Assembly (NCBI RefSeq): GCF_002860365.1 | Contig: NZ_NMWT01000009.1 | Coordinates: forward strand, 18,503-82,502 | Length of the DNA stretch: 64,000 nucleotides | Direction: 5' to 3' | Source of the DNA: Bifidobacterium parmae | GTDB taxonomy: Bacteria > Actinomycetota > Actinomycetes > Actinomycetales > Bifidobacteriaceae | Shown: one piece after another, positions 25,222 through 33,425 of the stretch | Layout of the letters: each line of letters opens with the position of its first letter | How positions within the stretch are numbered: the first letter of the stretch is position 1 | Position numbers and translations under genes: made by a program | The notes under the pieces: generated by a model | Database searches by the model: none | Told to the model about the DNA's origin: nothing | What the model saw: the letters and a program-made list of their open reading frames with translations, nothing else

Positions 25222-26319
25222 ATGAGTGATGAGCAGCCGCAGATGACACCGTCGCAGATGACACCGTCCCAGCAGTCCCAGCAGTCCCAGCCGGGGGACC
25301 CGTATCGGCCGTTCTTTCTGGAGGCGCACCGGCGGTTCACGCTGATCGGCGTCGGCCTGTGCGTGACGATCGCGTTCTGGGTGGGATTGAACATCGTCCT
25401 GTCCGGACTGCTGCGGCCGCTGTTCCCCGGCCCGGGCGGCGCGCCCATGTGGCTTTCGATGCTCATCTCGTCCGGTCCGCTGTACGCGGTCGCGATGCCG
25501 TTGGGATTGACCGTGCTCTCCCGCGTGCCCGCGTTGAAGGCCCGCGAGTTCCCGCTCGGCGGCAAACGGTTCTGGATGCTGATGGTCGCATGTTTCCCGA
25601 TCATGACCGTCGGCGGTCTCATCGGGAACTGGCTGTCCCAAGCCGTCTCCGGCGGCGCGACCACGAACCGCGTCTCCGACATGGTGATGCAGTCGGACCC
25701 GTGGGTGAACGCGCTGTTCGTCGTGCTGCTCGCCCCCATCTTCGAGGAATGGCTGTTCCGCAGGCAGATCATCGACCGCACGCGCCGCTACGGCGAACGC
25801 ACCGCCATCGTGCTGTCCGCGTTCACGTTCGCGCTGTTCCACATGAACCTGTACCAGTTCTTCTACGCGTTCGGCATCGGCCTCGTGCTCGGCTACGCGT
25901 ACATGCGCACCGGCCGTCTGCGCTACTGCATCATCATGCACATGGTGATCAACACGTCAGGCTCGCTCGTGGGACCGGCCATCCTGAAACTCGTCGGCTC
26001 GGGCGGCGGCGACGTCGCGAAGCTGACCGACGGTTCGATGAGCGAAGCGGAGATGATGCGTCTCGCCGAGACGAATCCGACCGCCATGGCGGGCGTCATG
26101 CTGCTCGGCCTGTACGGGGTGCTGCTGGTCGCGCTCACCATCGCCGGCGCGGTGATCATCGCGTTGCACGCGAGGCGGCTCGAATTCTACGATCCGCCCG
26201 AACAGCTGCCGAAATGGTACGGCGCGCGCCTCGCGTTCCTCAACCCCGGCATGGCAGTCTACGTCGTGCTCACCATCGTGCTCGGACTGTGGCAGATGAG
26301 GCTGATCACGCTCCTCTGA
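25222..26319 (+). CDS. CPBP family intramembrane metalloprotease
   Basis: 365-residue membrane protein with the CPBP catalytic set: EEWLFRRQI (first Glu 175), FALFHMN (His 207) and HMVIN (His 240). The N-terminus has a short Gln/Ser-rich repeat (PSQQSQQSQ) encoded by tandem repeats, a small echo of the large one in the gene at 8425. Eight or so hydrophobic segments. Related proteins cleave prenylated or peptide substrates in the membrane or give bacteriocin self-immunity; no bacteriocin genes are nearby. Confidence 0.87.
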   Translation: MSDEQPQMTPSQMTPSQQSQQSQPGDPYRPFFLEAHRRFTLIGVGLCVTIAFWVGLNIVLSGLLRPLFPGPGGAPMWLSMLISSGPLYAVAMPLGLTVLSRVPALKAREFPLGGKRFWMLMVACFPIMTVGGLIGNWLSQAVSGGATTNRVSDMVMQSDPWVNALFVVLLAPIFEEWLFRRQIIDRTRRYGERTAIVLSAFTFALFHMNLYQFFYAFGIGLVLGYAYMRTGRLRYCIIMHMVINTSGSLVGPAILKLVGSGGGDVAKLTDGSMSEAEMMRLAETNPTAMAGVMLLGLYGVLLVALTIAGAVIIALHARRLEFYDPPEQLPKWYGARLAFLNPGMAVYVVLTIVLGLWQMRLITLL

Positions 26320-26337
26320 CCGCGATGCCCGTTGCGT

Positions 26338-27123
26338 TCATTCGGAGGCGCCGCCGTCCTTGACGAGATAGTCGGCGGTGGCGATGGCGCGCGCCGCGCG
26401 GTCCCTCGCGGTGGACAGCAGCACGCCCTCGCGCACGAACAGCAGGATCTCGCCCTCCGCGCCGTACGGGGAGAACCCGGTGAACTTCACCAGCGGCGGA
26501 TTCTCCGGGCGCAGCACCGCGCTCGCACCCGCCTCCACGCGGCGCAGCATGTCGCGGCTCACCTCGTCCGGGTCGGCGCTGCCCTTCACCGTGAACGGCA
26601 CCGTGGCCATGCCCTCGGTGACCGTCGTGAGCTTCGTCAGCGACGCGGTGTTGAGGATCGAATTCGGGATGACCATCCGGTCGCCCGCACGCGTCTCGAT
26701 CATCGAATGGCGCCACGTGATGTCCACCACCGTGCCCGTCACGCCCTGGATCGACACCAGATCGCCCGGCTGGATCACGCGGCCGAGCATCAGCCCGAAC
26801 CCGCCGATCACATTCGCGATCGTATCCTTCAGACCAAGGGACAGCGCGACGCCGCCGACGCCGAGGGCGGTGACCAGCGTCGTCGGATTGATGCCGAACA
26901 CCGGTTGCAGCACCATCGTGGCGGCCGCGCACCAGACCACCACGCGCATCAGGTTGATGAAGATGGAGGCGCTGGGAATCTGCGAATTATCCAGCACCTT
27001 GCGCAGAAGTCGGCGCAGCGCGCGGTCCGCCACCCACGCGGCGACGACCACCATGCACAGCCACAGCAGTTTGCCTGCGTTCGCATGGAACCAGGCCGCA
27101 ATCATGTCATCGAAGTTTTCCAT
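26338..27123 (-). CDS. Small-conductance mechanosensitive channel (MscS family)
   Basis: 261 residues from ATG 27123; ATG 27162 would add 13 hydrophobic residues and is a real alternative. Three membrane helices, the third (TM3) Gly/Ala-rich: GVGGVALSLGLKDTIANVIGG region, identified by GVALSLGL and IANVIGG. The MscS beta domain has GDLVSIQG, GTVVDI and the IPNS signature (MVIPNSIL). It opens under membrane tension to release solutes during osmotic down-shock. Convergent with the CPBP gene, with only 18 bases between stops. Confidence 0.9.
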   Translation of the reverse strand: MENFDDMIAAWFHANAGKLLWLCMVVVAAWVADRALRRLLRKVLDNSQIPSASIFINLMRVVVWCAAATMVLQPVFGINPTTLVTALGVGGVALSLGLKDTIANVIGGFGLMLGRVIQPGDLVSIQGVTGTVVDITWRHSMIETRAGDRMVIPNSILNTASLTKLTTVTEGMATVPFTVKGSADPDEVSRDMLRRVEAGASAVLRPENPPLVKFTGFSPYGAEGEILLFVREGVLLSTARDRAARAIATADYLVKDGGASE

Positions 27124-27218
27124 GCGCACCACGATAAACACGGCCGCTGGAAGCCGGTACATATCTACCGGAAAATATCCGCAAAACCGCGTGCCGGCGT
27201 GTCGCGTGCGGCGGACAC

Positions 27219-27300
27219 CCCCTCAGTCGCGTTCCGCGCCAGCTCCCCCTCAAGGGGGAGCAAGACAAAGAATCGCACCCTCCTGAGGGGGGAGCAAAGA
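27219..27300. repeat. Divergent REP-like element, copy G
   Basis: CCCCCTCAGTCGCG, CCAGCTCCCCCTCAAG and GGGGGAGCAA, then CCTCCTGAGGGGGGAGCAA. The order (CCCCTCAGTC ... AGCTCCC ... hairpin) mirrors the arms at 941 and 1774 but with CTCAAG in the hairpin loop. It fills the aspA-mscS gap and could act as a terminator for aspA. Confidence 0.55.
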
Positions 27301-27312
27301 ACAACGCGCTCC

Positions 27313-28797
27313 CTACTCCTGGTGTTCGCGGCAGGTCTGGCCCAATCCCCGTGCCAGACGGATCGGGTCGAGGATCTCGTCGAGCTTCTCCGCCGGCAGG
27401 TCGGTCATCTCGCCGGCCACCTCGCGCACCGTGCGGCCCGAACGCACCGCTTCGGCGGCGATCGCGGAGCCCTTCTCGTAGCCGATGTAATGGTTCAGCG
27501 CGGCCGCGATCGACGGCGTCGACTCGGCGTGCGCGCGCCCGATCTCCGTGTGCACGACGATGCCCTCGATGCAGTTGGCGCGGAACACGTCCATCGCGTT
27601 CGTGAGCAGCGACATGCCGGTGAGCAGCTCGTGCACCATCACCGGGTCGAACGCGTTGAGTTGCAACTGGCCCTCGGCCACCGCCCAGTTCACCGTCACG
27701 TCCATGCCGAACACCATGAAGCAGCACTGGTTCACACATTCCGGGATCACCGGGTTCACCTTCGCCGGCATGATGCTCGAACCCGCCTGCCTCGCCGGCA
27801 CGTCCAGATCGTTGAATCCGGCGCGCGGGCCGGAGTTGAGCAGACGCAGGTCGTCGGCCGCCTTCTTGAGGTGCACGGCGAGGTTCTTCAACGCGGCGGA
27901 GGTCGACACGTACGCGCCCATGTCGGTCATCGCCGCCACCGGATCCGGCGCCGCCGTGATCGGCAGGCCGGTGATGCGCGCCAGATGCTCGGTCGCCGCG
28001 CGCCGGAACCGCAGATCCGCGCAGATGCCGGTGCCGATGGCCGTCGCGCCGAGGTTGAGCTGCGCAAGCTGCGGCACAAGCCGTTCGAAGCCCGCCAGAT
28101 CGGATTTGAGCAGCGTCGCGAACGCGTGGAACTCCTGACCGTAGGTCATCGGCACGGCGTCCTGCAGCTGCGTGCGGCCGAGCGTCACGTCGTTGATGTG
28201 CTTGTCCGCCAGATCGTGGAACGCCTTCGCGAGACGCTTCGTCGCCTCGGCGAGCGGATGGATCGCGTCGATGAGCGCCAGTTTGCACGCCGCCGGGTAC
28301 GTGTCGTTCGTGGACTGCGATTCGTTCACGTCGTCGTTCGGGTGGATGTACACGTAGTCGCCGCGCCTGCGCCCGGCGAGCTCCAGCGCGCGGTTGGCGA
28401 TCACCTCGTTCATGTTCATGTTCGACGAGGTGCCGGCGCCGCCCTGCATCACGTCCACCGGGAACTGGTCGGCGAGCTTGCCGCCCTCGATCTCGACGCA
28501 CGCCTCGCGGATGAACCGCGCCTTGTCCGGGTCGATGAGCCCCAGCTCCTCGTTCGCGCTCGCGCACGCCCGCTTGACCGTCGCGTAGGCGCGGACGAGT
28601 TTGGGATGCTGCGAGTCGGTGATGCCGGAGACCGGGAAGTTGCCGATCGCGCGTTGCGTGTGAATGCCCCAATACACGTTCGCCGGCACCGCCAGCTCGC
28701 CGATGCAGTCGTGTTCGATGCGGACCGGCGCCGCAGCGCCGCCCGTCCGCATCGTGCCGTCGTCCGCCGCGTTCATTGCGTTCGTCTCGTTCGTCAT
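27313..28797 (-). CDS. aspA: Aspartate ammonia-lyase
   Basis: Reversible deamination of L-aspartate to fumarate and ammonia. 494 residues from ATG 28797, which has GGAG immediately upstream; a longer frame to 28869 is not family-like. Superfamily signature SSIMPAKVNPVIPE with the catalytic serine loop, plus SSNMNMNEVIANRA and NESQSTND blocks. The aspartate-lyase type rather than fumarase is inferred from overall likeness; fumarase class II shares the motif. The first 30 residues are a Thr/Ala/Asn-rich extension. It lies 75 bases downstream of a tetR gene on the same strand. Confidence 0.85.
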   Translation of the reverse strand: MTNETNAMNAADDGTMRTGGAAAPVRIEHDCIGELAVPANVYWGIHTQRAIGNFPVSGITDSQHPKLVRAYATVKRACASANEELGLIDPDKARFIREACVEIEGGKLADQFPVDVMQGGAGTSSNMNMNEVIANRALELAGRRRGDYVYIHPNDDVNESQSTNDTYPAACKLALIDAIHPLAEATKRLAKAFHDLADKHINDVTLGRTQLQDAVPMTYGQEFHAFATLLKSDLAGFERLVPQLAQLNLGATAIGTGICADLRFRRAATEHLARITGLPITAAPDPVAAMTDMGAYVSTSAALKNLAVHLKKAADDLRLLNSGPRAGFNDLDVPARQAGSSIMPAKVNPVIPECVNQCCFMVFGMDVTVNWAVAEGQLQLNAFDPVMVHELLTGMSLLTNAMDVFRANCIEGIVVHTEIGRAHAESTPSIAAALNHYIGYEKGSAIAAEAVRSGRTVREVAGEMTDLPAEKLDEILDPIRLARGLGQTCREHQE

Positions 28798-28872
28798 GTC
28801 TCCATGATGTCGCCTCGACGCGGAAAACGCCATGCCGGAGCGATGATTCCCCTCTGTGAGAAACCGCACACC

Positions 28873-29499
28873 CTACTTGTTGAAGATGCGGTTCCAGTAG
28901 GCGAGCATGTTCTCCTTGGACATGGACATGTAGATGCCCATCGCGAGCACGGCCACGTCCTCGTTGAGCAGGTCGTCCATCGAGACGTTCTGGCGCAGTT
29001 CGGGCCAGCGTTTGAGGATCGTGAGCAGTCCGCCCGCCGTGAAGTCGAGCAGCAGGTCGGTTTTGAGGTCCAGATGGTCCGCGTCGAGGTCGAGCGTCTG
29101 GAGCAGCGACAGCCGTGCGAAATCATGCAGCGATTCGACGAGTTCGGGGGAGCTGTGCGGTCCGGCGAGCAGGGCGAGACGGTCGAGACGCTGCTGTTCG
29201 CGCGGCGTGTTCATGAAGTGCGTGACGTGTTTGCGCCACTGCTCCTGCGGGTCGGCGTCCGGCTTCGGTGCCTCCTGGATGAGCGGCGAGGTCTGCACTT
29301 CGGCGAGGATCGCCGCGTCGGCGAGTTCCGACAATCCGGAGAAATGGTAGTAGAACGAGTTGCGGTTCACCTGCGCCAGATGCACGATGTCGGTGACGGT
29401 GATGCGCCGGTATTCACGGTCGGCGAGCAGCTTCCAGAACGCGTTCTCCATGCGCTCCCTGGCCGGTGGGATGTTCGAGTCGCTGCGTGGGCGTGGCAT
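28873..29499 (-). CDS. TetR/AcrR family transcriptional regulator
   Basis: 208 residues; ATG 29499 has a consensus AAGGAGGGA ribosome binding site. The helix-turn-helix is at about residues 20-50: RITVTDIVHLAQVNRNSFYYHF (key part VNRNSFYYHF). The C-terminal ligand-binding region is helical and not assignable. Two TGTCTAGACA palindromes lie 45-67 bases upstream and are the obvious operator, so autoregulation is likely. aspA follows on the same strand and may be part of the regulon. Confidence 0.9.
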   Translation of the reverse strand: MPRPRSDSNIPPARERMENAFWKLLADREYRRITVTDIVHLAQVNRNSFYYHFSGLSELADAAILAEVQTSPLIQEAPKPDADPQEQWRKHVTHFMNTPREQQRLDRLALLAGPHSSPELVESLHDFARLSLLQTLDLDADHLDLKTDLLLDFTAGGLLTILKRWPELRQNVSMDDLLNEDVAVLAMGIYMSMSKENMLAYWNRIFNK

Positions 29500-29543
29500 G
29501 GTCCCTCCTTGTGGGCGTATCGATGATGGCTGTACCAGCACTA

Positions 29544-29566
29544 TGTCTAGACAACTTGTCTAGACA
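29544..29566. promoter_or_regulatory. TetR operator: two TGTCTAGACA palindromes
   Basis: TGTCTAGACA at 29544-29553 and again at 29557-29566, separated by three bases; the 23-base site is itself nearly symmetric. A minus-strand TATACT box lies at its edge (29571-29566), so binding would block transcription of tetR-aspA. Confidence 0.8.
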
Positions 29567-29630
29567 GTATAACCAATAACGCGACATGAGAAGAGAGCGC
29601 CGCCGGCCTTCCCGGAAGCCGCGGCGCGGT

Positions 29631-31181
29631 TCACGCCGCGGAGACGTCCGAATCGTCGGCGGCATCTGCCTTGGCTGCGGCGCCGGTCTTGGCGGCGGCA
29701 TCGGCCGTATCGGTCCTGTCGACGGTCCCGCCGGACGCGCCGACGCTCCCGCCGCGGCGCCTGCTGCGCGCCATCGTCGCGCGCACCAGAATCGCCACCG
29801 CCTCCAGCAGATGACGCCGATCCTGCGCCGGCAATCCCAGCATCGACGCGATCATCGCCGGAATCGACGCCGGGAACCCGGCCATCACCTCGGAGAACGT
29901 CGTCGCGCCGTTCGCATGCAGCACCGCGAACAACGCGTCCACCGCACGTTCGCGCTGCTCGATCGTCAACCCCGCCATCCACGCGTTCAACGACTGGTTG
30001 AACAGCTGCGAACTCGACGCGAGATCCGGCTCCGTCACGAACCGATCGCCCTCCACCTGCCAGGAGAACGAGAAATGCTGCATGATCCCGTCCGAATCCG
30101 ACGTGACCACGCGGCACGGCTCCGGCGTCTCGAAGATCTGCCCCACGATCGACGAGCTCGGCACGATCTTCGTCACCTGCGGCTGGATGTCCAGATACTG
30201 CCGCGACGTGACCACGTTCGGCGGGAATCCCGGACCATCCAGCGAATACACGTGACGGATGCGCCGGCGCACCTCGTCGTCCGCGTTCATCGCTGCGTAC
30301 ACCGCCAGATTGCCGCCCTTCGAATGCCCGGTGAGCACGATGTCCCCGCGCCACAGCCTCGCCACCATGTCGAGGTACGCGCTCGCCGCCCGCTGTGCCG
30401 GCACCGGGTACTGGAAGGCCATGTTGAAGTCCTCCTTCCAGCCGATGAGCGAATCGTCGGTGCCGCGGAACGCGATGACCAGCGTGCCGCGGCGCGTCGG
30501 ATCCTTGACGCGCGGGCGGCCTCGCCAATCCCGGCCGTCCGGCAGTCGGAACGTCATCGCCGCGAACTGCGTCTGCTCGCCCGGATTCACGTGTTCGACC
30601 ACCGCGCCGAGCCGCGTCGCCGCGAACCGCGGCGAGGCGGCCACGGCGGCGAAGAAGTCGTGCGTCTCGTTCGGATCGGTCAGACCGACCATCTGCACAT
30701 CCGGCTTGCCCGTGTCGGCCGGGGCGGGTGTGTCGGGCGTGTGTTCGCCGTTGCCGTTGCTGTTGCTGTTGCCGTCGCCGTCGCCGGTCACGTCGTCGCG
30801 GACACGGCCGGCGGCGCCGTCGGCGTCTCCGCCTGTGCCGGTATCGCCGTCGCCGCTCCCGCCGTCGAGCTCGCGGCGCAGCGCCTGTTCCGCCTCGGCG
30901 AGCGTGACCGACTCGAACGGCTCGCGCACCAGCCCCTTGATCCACAGCCACGGGTGGCGCGGCTCGAACGCGCGCAGCCGGGCCGCGAACGAGCCGCCCA
31001 GTCCGCCGCGTTTGCCGCTGCCCGCGCCTTTCGTCTCGTCGAGCGCGAGCGTGGGGGAGAGGCGTGCCACATCCTCGTAGGAGAGCGAGGCGAACACGAG
31101 CGCGTCCACCTCGTTGAACGGCGCGTCCGGATCGGTGAGCGGGCGTCGTTCAACGGCCACATAGTCGAACACGTTGCCCAT
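29631..31181 (-). CDS. DUF2974-type alpha/beta hydrolase
   Basis: 516 residues from ATG 31181, with AAGGAGA upstream; extension to 31319 is repeat-derived. N-terminus MGNVFDYV and FNEVDALVFASLSYEDV are typical of the Mbeg1-like DUF2974 family. The nucleophile elbow is GHSKGGNLAVYAA, preceded by VIAFRGTDDSLIGWKEDF. A Gly/Asp/Asn-rich low-complexity insert (SGDGDTGTGGD, GNSNSNGNGE) splits the N-terminal half. The C-terminus has an Ala/Asp tail. Substrate unknown; esterase or lipase activity is plausible. Confidence 0.82.
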   Translation of the reverse strand: MGNVFDYVAVERRPLTDPDAPFNEVDALVFASLSYEDVARLSPTLALDETKGAGSGKRGGLGGSFAARLRAFEPRHPWLWIKGLVREPFESVTLAEAEQALRRELDGGSGDGDTGTGGDADGAAGRVRDDVTGDGDGNSNSNGNGEHTPDTPAPADTGKPDVQMVGLTDPNETHDFFAAVAASPRFAATRLGAVVEHVNPGEQTQFAAMTFRLPDGRDWRGRPRVKDPTRRGTLVIAFRGTDDSLIGWKEDFNMAFQYPVPAQRAASAYLDMVARLWRGDIVLTGHSKGGNLAVYAAMNADDEVRRRIRHVYSLDGPGFPPNVVTSRQYLDIQPQVTKIVPSSSIVGQIFETPEPCRVVTSDSDGIMQHFSFSWQVEGDRFVTEPDLASSSQLFNQSLNAWMAGLTIEQRERAVDALFAVLHANGATTFSEVMAGFPASIPAMIASMLGLPAQDRRHLLEAVAILVRATMARSRRRGGSVGASGGTVDRTDTADAAAKTGAAAKADAADDSDVSAA

Positions 31182-31514
31182 GGGCGTCTCCTTCCGTGCG
31201 TTTGCCGTGCGATGCCGCGATGCCGGCGTTCGGTCGTCCAGTCGTCCATCCGTCCGGTCGTCCATCCGTCCGGCCGTCCGGTGGCCTCCTCGCGCTTGAT
31301 TGCGGTCCGTCGCGTTCAACCACTCAGTCTAGTCGTGCTTAAGGCGGCTTCCATGCGTCATTATCGGCGATTTCGTGCGGTTTTCGCGATGATGGAGGCA
31401 CGTCGCGAAGCTCTTGGAATCGTGCGCGACACGCCGATGGACCGTCTCGATTTGCGTAACGGCGCAAACCCGCGTATGTTATTCACTCGTTGCTTCACGG
31501 AGCAGCAAACAACT
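31182..31514. other. Spacer between the hydrolase gene and the tRNA cluster
   Basis: 333 bases without a gene. It contains short direct repeats of CGTCCATCCGTCCGG at about 31243-31285, upstream of the hydrolase start, and the tRNA promoter at 31452-31480. Confidence 0.6.
31452..31480 (+). promoter_or_regulatory. Promoter of the four-tRNA cluster
   Basis: TTGCGT 31452-31457, 17-base spacer, TATGTT 31475-31480, then 34 bases to the first tRNA. The same -35 box TTGCGT is used before tRNA-Ser at 60107. Confidence 0.65.
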
Positions 31515-31587
31515 GCGGACATAGCTTAGTTGGTAAAGCGCAACCTTGCCAAGGTTGAGACCGCGGGTTCGAGTCCCGTTGTCCGCT
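31515..31587 (+). tRNA. tRNA-Gly (GCC)
   Basis: Acceptor GCGGACA/TGTCCGC, anticodon stem CAACC/GGTTG with loop TTGCCAA, T-arm GCGGGTTCGAGTCCCGT. Anticodon GCC. 73 bases, CCA not encoded. First of four clustered tRNAs. Confidence 0.96.
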
Positions 31588-31623
31588 CTCGGAAGGCCGA
31601 AGCGATTCGGCTGGAAGTCAACC

Positions 31624-31695
31624 GGGCGGTTGGCGCAGAGGTAGCGCACTTCCCTGACACGGAAGGGGTCACAAGTTCGAATCTTGTATCGCCCA
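31624..31695 (+). tRNA. tRNA-Val (GAC)
   Basis: Acceptor GGGCGGT/ATCGCCC with one G-T pair, anticodon stem CTTCC/GGAAG with loop CTGACAC giving GAC, T-loop TTCGAAT. 72 bases, CCA not encoded. Confidence 0.95.
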
Positions 31696-31735
31696 CGATC
31701 GTGACTGCTTCGGCAGGCGCGTGATAACAGAATCT

Positions 31736-31808
31736 GGGGCTATGGCGCAGCTGGTAGCGCATCTCCATGGCATGGAGAGGGTCAGGGGTTCGAATCCCCT
31801 TAGCTCCA
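31736..31808 (+). tRNA. tRNA-Ala (GGC)
   Basis: Acceptor GGGGCTA/TAGCTCC with one G-T pair, anticodon stem TCTCC/GGAGA and loop ATGGCAT giving GGC, T-arm GGGGTTCGAATCCCC. CCA not encoded. A hairpin terminator follows at 31820. Confidence 0.96.
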
Positions 31809-31819
31809 CTCGAAGAAGG

Positions 31820-31841
31820 AACCGGCGTCCGCCGGTTTTTT
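31820..31841 (+). terminator. Terminator after tRNA-Ala
   Basis: AACCGGC/GCCGGTT stem with GTCC loop followed by a run of T. The last tRNA lies beyond it, so that tRNA needs read-through or its own promoter. Confidence 0.8.
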
Positions 31842-31889
31842 CGTCGAAACGCCGGTTTTGCTCGGATGAGCGGAATCGACGCGCGATAT

Positions 31890-31962
31890 GGGCGATTGGC
31901 GCAGCGGCTAGCGCACTTCGTTCACACCGAAGGGGTCGTAGGTTCGATTCCTACATCGCCCA
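31890..31962 (+). tRNA. tRNA-Val (CAC)
   Basis: Acceptor GGGCGAT/ATCGCCC, anticodon stem CTTCG/CGAAG, loop TTCACAC giving CAC, T-arm GTAGGTTCGATTCCTAC. Unlike its three neighbours, the discriminator A is followed by an encoded CCA at 31963-31965. Confidence 0.96.
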
Positions 31963-31967
31963 CCACC

Positions 31968-31996
31968 AAGGCCACCGCCACAAGCGGTGGCCTTTC
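31968..31996 (+). terminator. Terminator after tRNA-Val (CAC)
   Basis: 11-bp stem AAGGCCACCGC/GCGGTGGCCTT with a CACAA loop and short T-run; also faces the stop of the minus-strand lipase gene. Confidence 0.8.
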
Positions 31997-32038
31997 GCAT
32001 ATCCGAAGGCCATGGGTCCATGACCCCGGAGACGTGGC

Positions 32039-33397
32039 TCACAGACCGCGGCGTTTCAGGTCCGCGACCAGACCGACGTAGAACTCGCGCACGTCGAAGC
32101 CGGGGATGTTCTCGCGGTTCAGGTCGATCATGTCCGCATGGGAGATGCCGCGCACGCCGTTCGGCTCCAGCCAGGTGAAGCTCTCGCCCCACGGGAACGA
32201 CGGCCGCGCGACCAGTCCGTCGTTCGGCCCGTCGAACCATTTCACCAGCGGGTACGTGAAGTTCAACGGGAACTTGCCGGTCGTTGCATGTGCCAGCTTC
32301 GAACCGACGCTGCGGCACAGGATGCCCGCGAACGGCCCGAGACCGGGCCCGGCCGCCGTGCGTCCTGCAGCGCCGACCGGCCCCGTCGCCCCCGGCGCCG
32401 TGCGACCAGCCGCACTGCCCGGCACCGACATCGTCACCGTGCCCGCCGCACCGCCCGACATCGCCGCCGCACGTGCTCCCTCCTCCAGCAATGCCGCATC
32501 CCCGATCTCCGCGTTGAGCCGCGCGCATCCCGCCTGCGTGAGGTCGTGCACCGCGGCCATGAAGTCGGGCCGTGTGTCGCCCAGATGCGAGGCGGCCATG
32601 TTGTACGCCGCCTCGACGCGCCGCTGCGCCGCCATCGGGATGTTCGTCAGCAGGTAGTCCGCGAACCCGCAGCCGCGGTGCGGCGTGTTGATCGTCGTCA
32701 GCGACGCCACCCACCGCCCGGCGCCGCATCGCGCGATCGCGTAGCGCATGTCCAATCCGCCCTTCGAATGGGCGATCACGTTCACCTTCCCGCATCCGGT
32801 CGTCTCGACGATCCGCCGGATGCGTGCGGTCAGTTCGCGCGCGCTGTCCGCCACGGACGCCGCCGACTGATGTTCGCCGTAGTAGACGACCGCGCCGTTG
32901 CGCTCCAGCTCCGCCGGCACGCGCCCCCAATAGTTGAGCGCCTTCGTGTCGCGGAAGAAGACGCCGTGCACGAACAGGACCGGGTAGCGCGTCGCGCACA
33001 CGCGTGCGGCGGCGCGCGACCGGTCCAGCGTCTCCTTCGCCGATTCGAAGCGCACCTCTTCGGCCACGGTGCGGATGATGCGGTGCAACGCGATGAGATT
33101 CGCGATCGGGATCCACCCGCACAGGACGCCGATCACGCGGATCTTCAGTCCCAGCTGCACCGACGTGAGATACACGGTGATGATGCCGATCCAGAAGACC
33201 ACCGATTCGACCACCACGACGACGCCCAGCGCGATGAGCCACGGCACCCAGCCTCCGGAACCCCAGGAGACCGGCCATGAGACCGCCAGCATCGTCGCGA
33301 GCGTCACCGCCAACGCGACGCTCGCGACCAGCGTCGTCCACCAGAAGATGCGCAGCATGGTCACGCCGAAGCGGCATGCCCTGATCCGACCGGTCAT
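32039..33397 (-). CDS. Membrane-anchored lipase-like alpha/beta hydrolase
   Basis: 452 residues; ATG 33397 follows AGGAGG. Two or three N-terminal hydrophobic segments (IFWWTTLVASVALAVTLA and a second around WLIALGVVVVVESVVFW) anchor the protein. The hydrolase domain has PVLFVHGVFF (oxyanion region), VNVIAHSKGGLDMR with the nucleophile in AHSKGG, and a late GISHADMI supplying the His. An Ala/Gly/Pro-rich insert lies near residues 300-345. It resembles bacterial triacylglycerol lipases. The stop is 77 bases past the tRNA terminator. Confidence 0.82.
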   Translation of the reverse strand: MTGRIRACRFGVTMLRIFWWTTLVASVALAVTLATMLAVSWPVSWGSGGWVPWLIALGVVVVVESVVFWIGIITVYLTSVQLGLKIRVIGVLCGWIPIANLIALHRIIRTVAEEVRFESAKETLDRSRAAARVCATRYPVLFVHGVFFRDTKALNYWGRVPAELERNGAVVYYGEHQSAASVADSARELTARIRRIVETTGCGKVNVIAHSKGGLDMRYAIARCGAGRWVASLTTINTPHRGCGFADYLLTNIPMAAQRRVEAAYNMAASHLGDTRPDFMAAVHDLTQAGCARLNAEIGDAALLEEGARAAAMSGGAAGTVTMSVPGSAAGRTAPGATGPVGAAGRTAAGPGLGPFAGILCRSVGSKLAHATTGKFPLNFTYPLVKWFDGPNDGLVARPSFPWGESFTWLEPNGVRGISHADMIDLNRENIPGFDVREFYVGLVADLKRRGL

Positions 33398-33425
33398 ATC
33401 GGCCTCCTAGCCTCGCGGAACACGT

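Noticed and set aside
26332-29526. 1064-residue open frame on the plus strand
   Set aside because: Covers mscS, aspA and tetR antisense; Arg/His/Val-rich composition typical of shadow frames in high-GC DNA.
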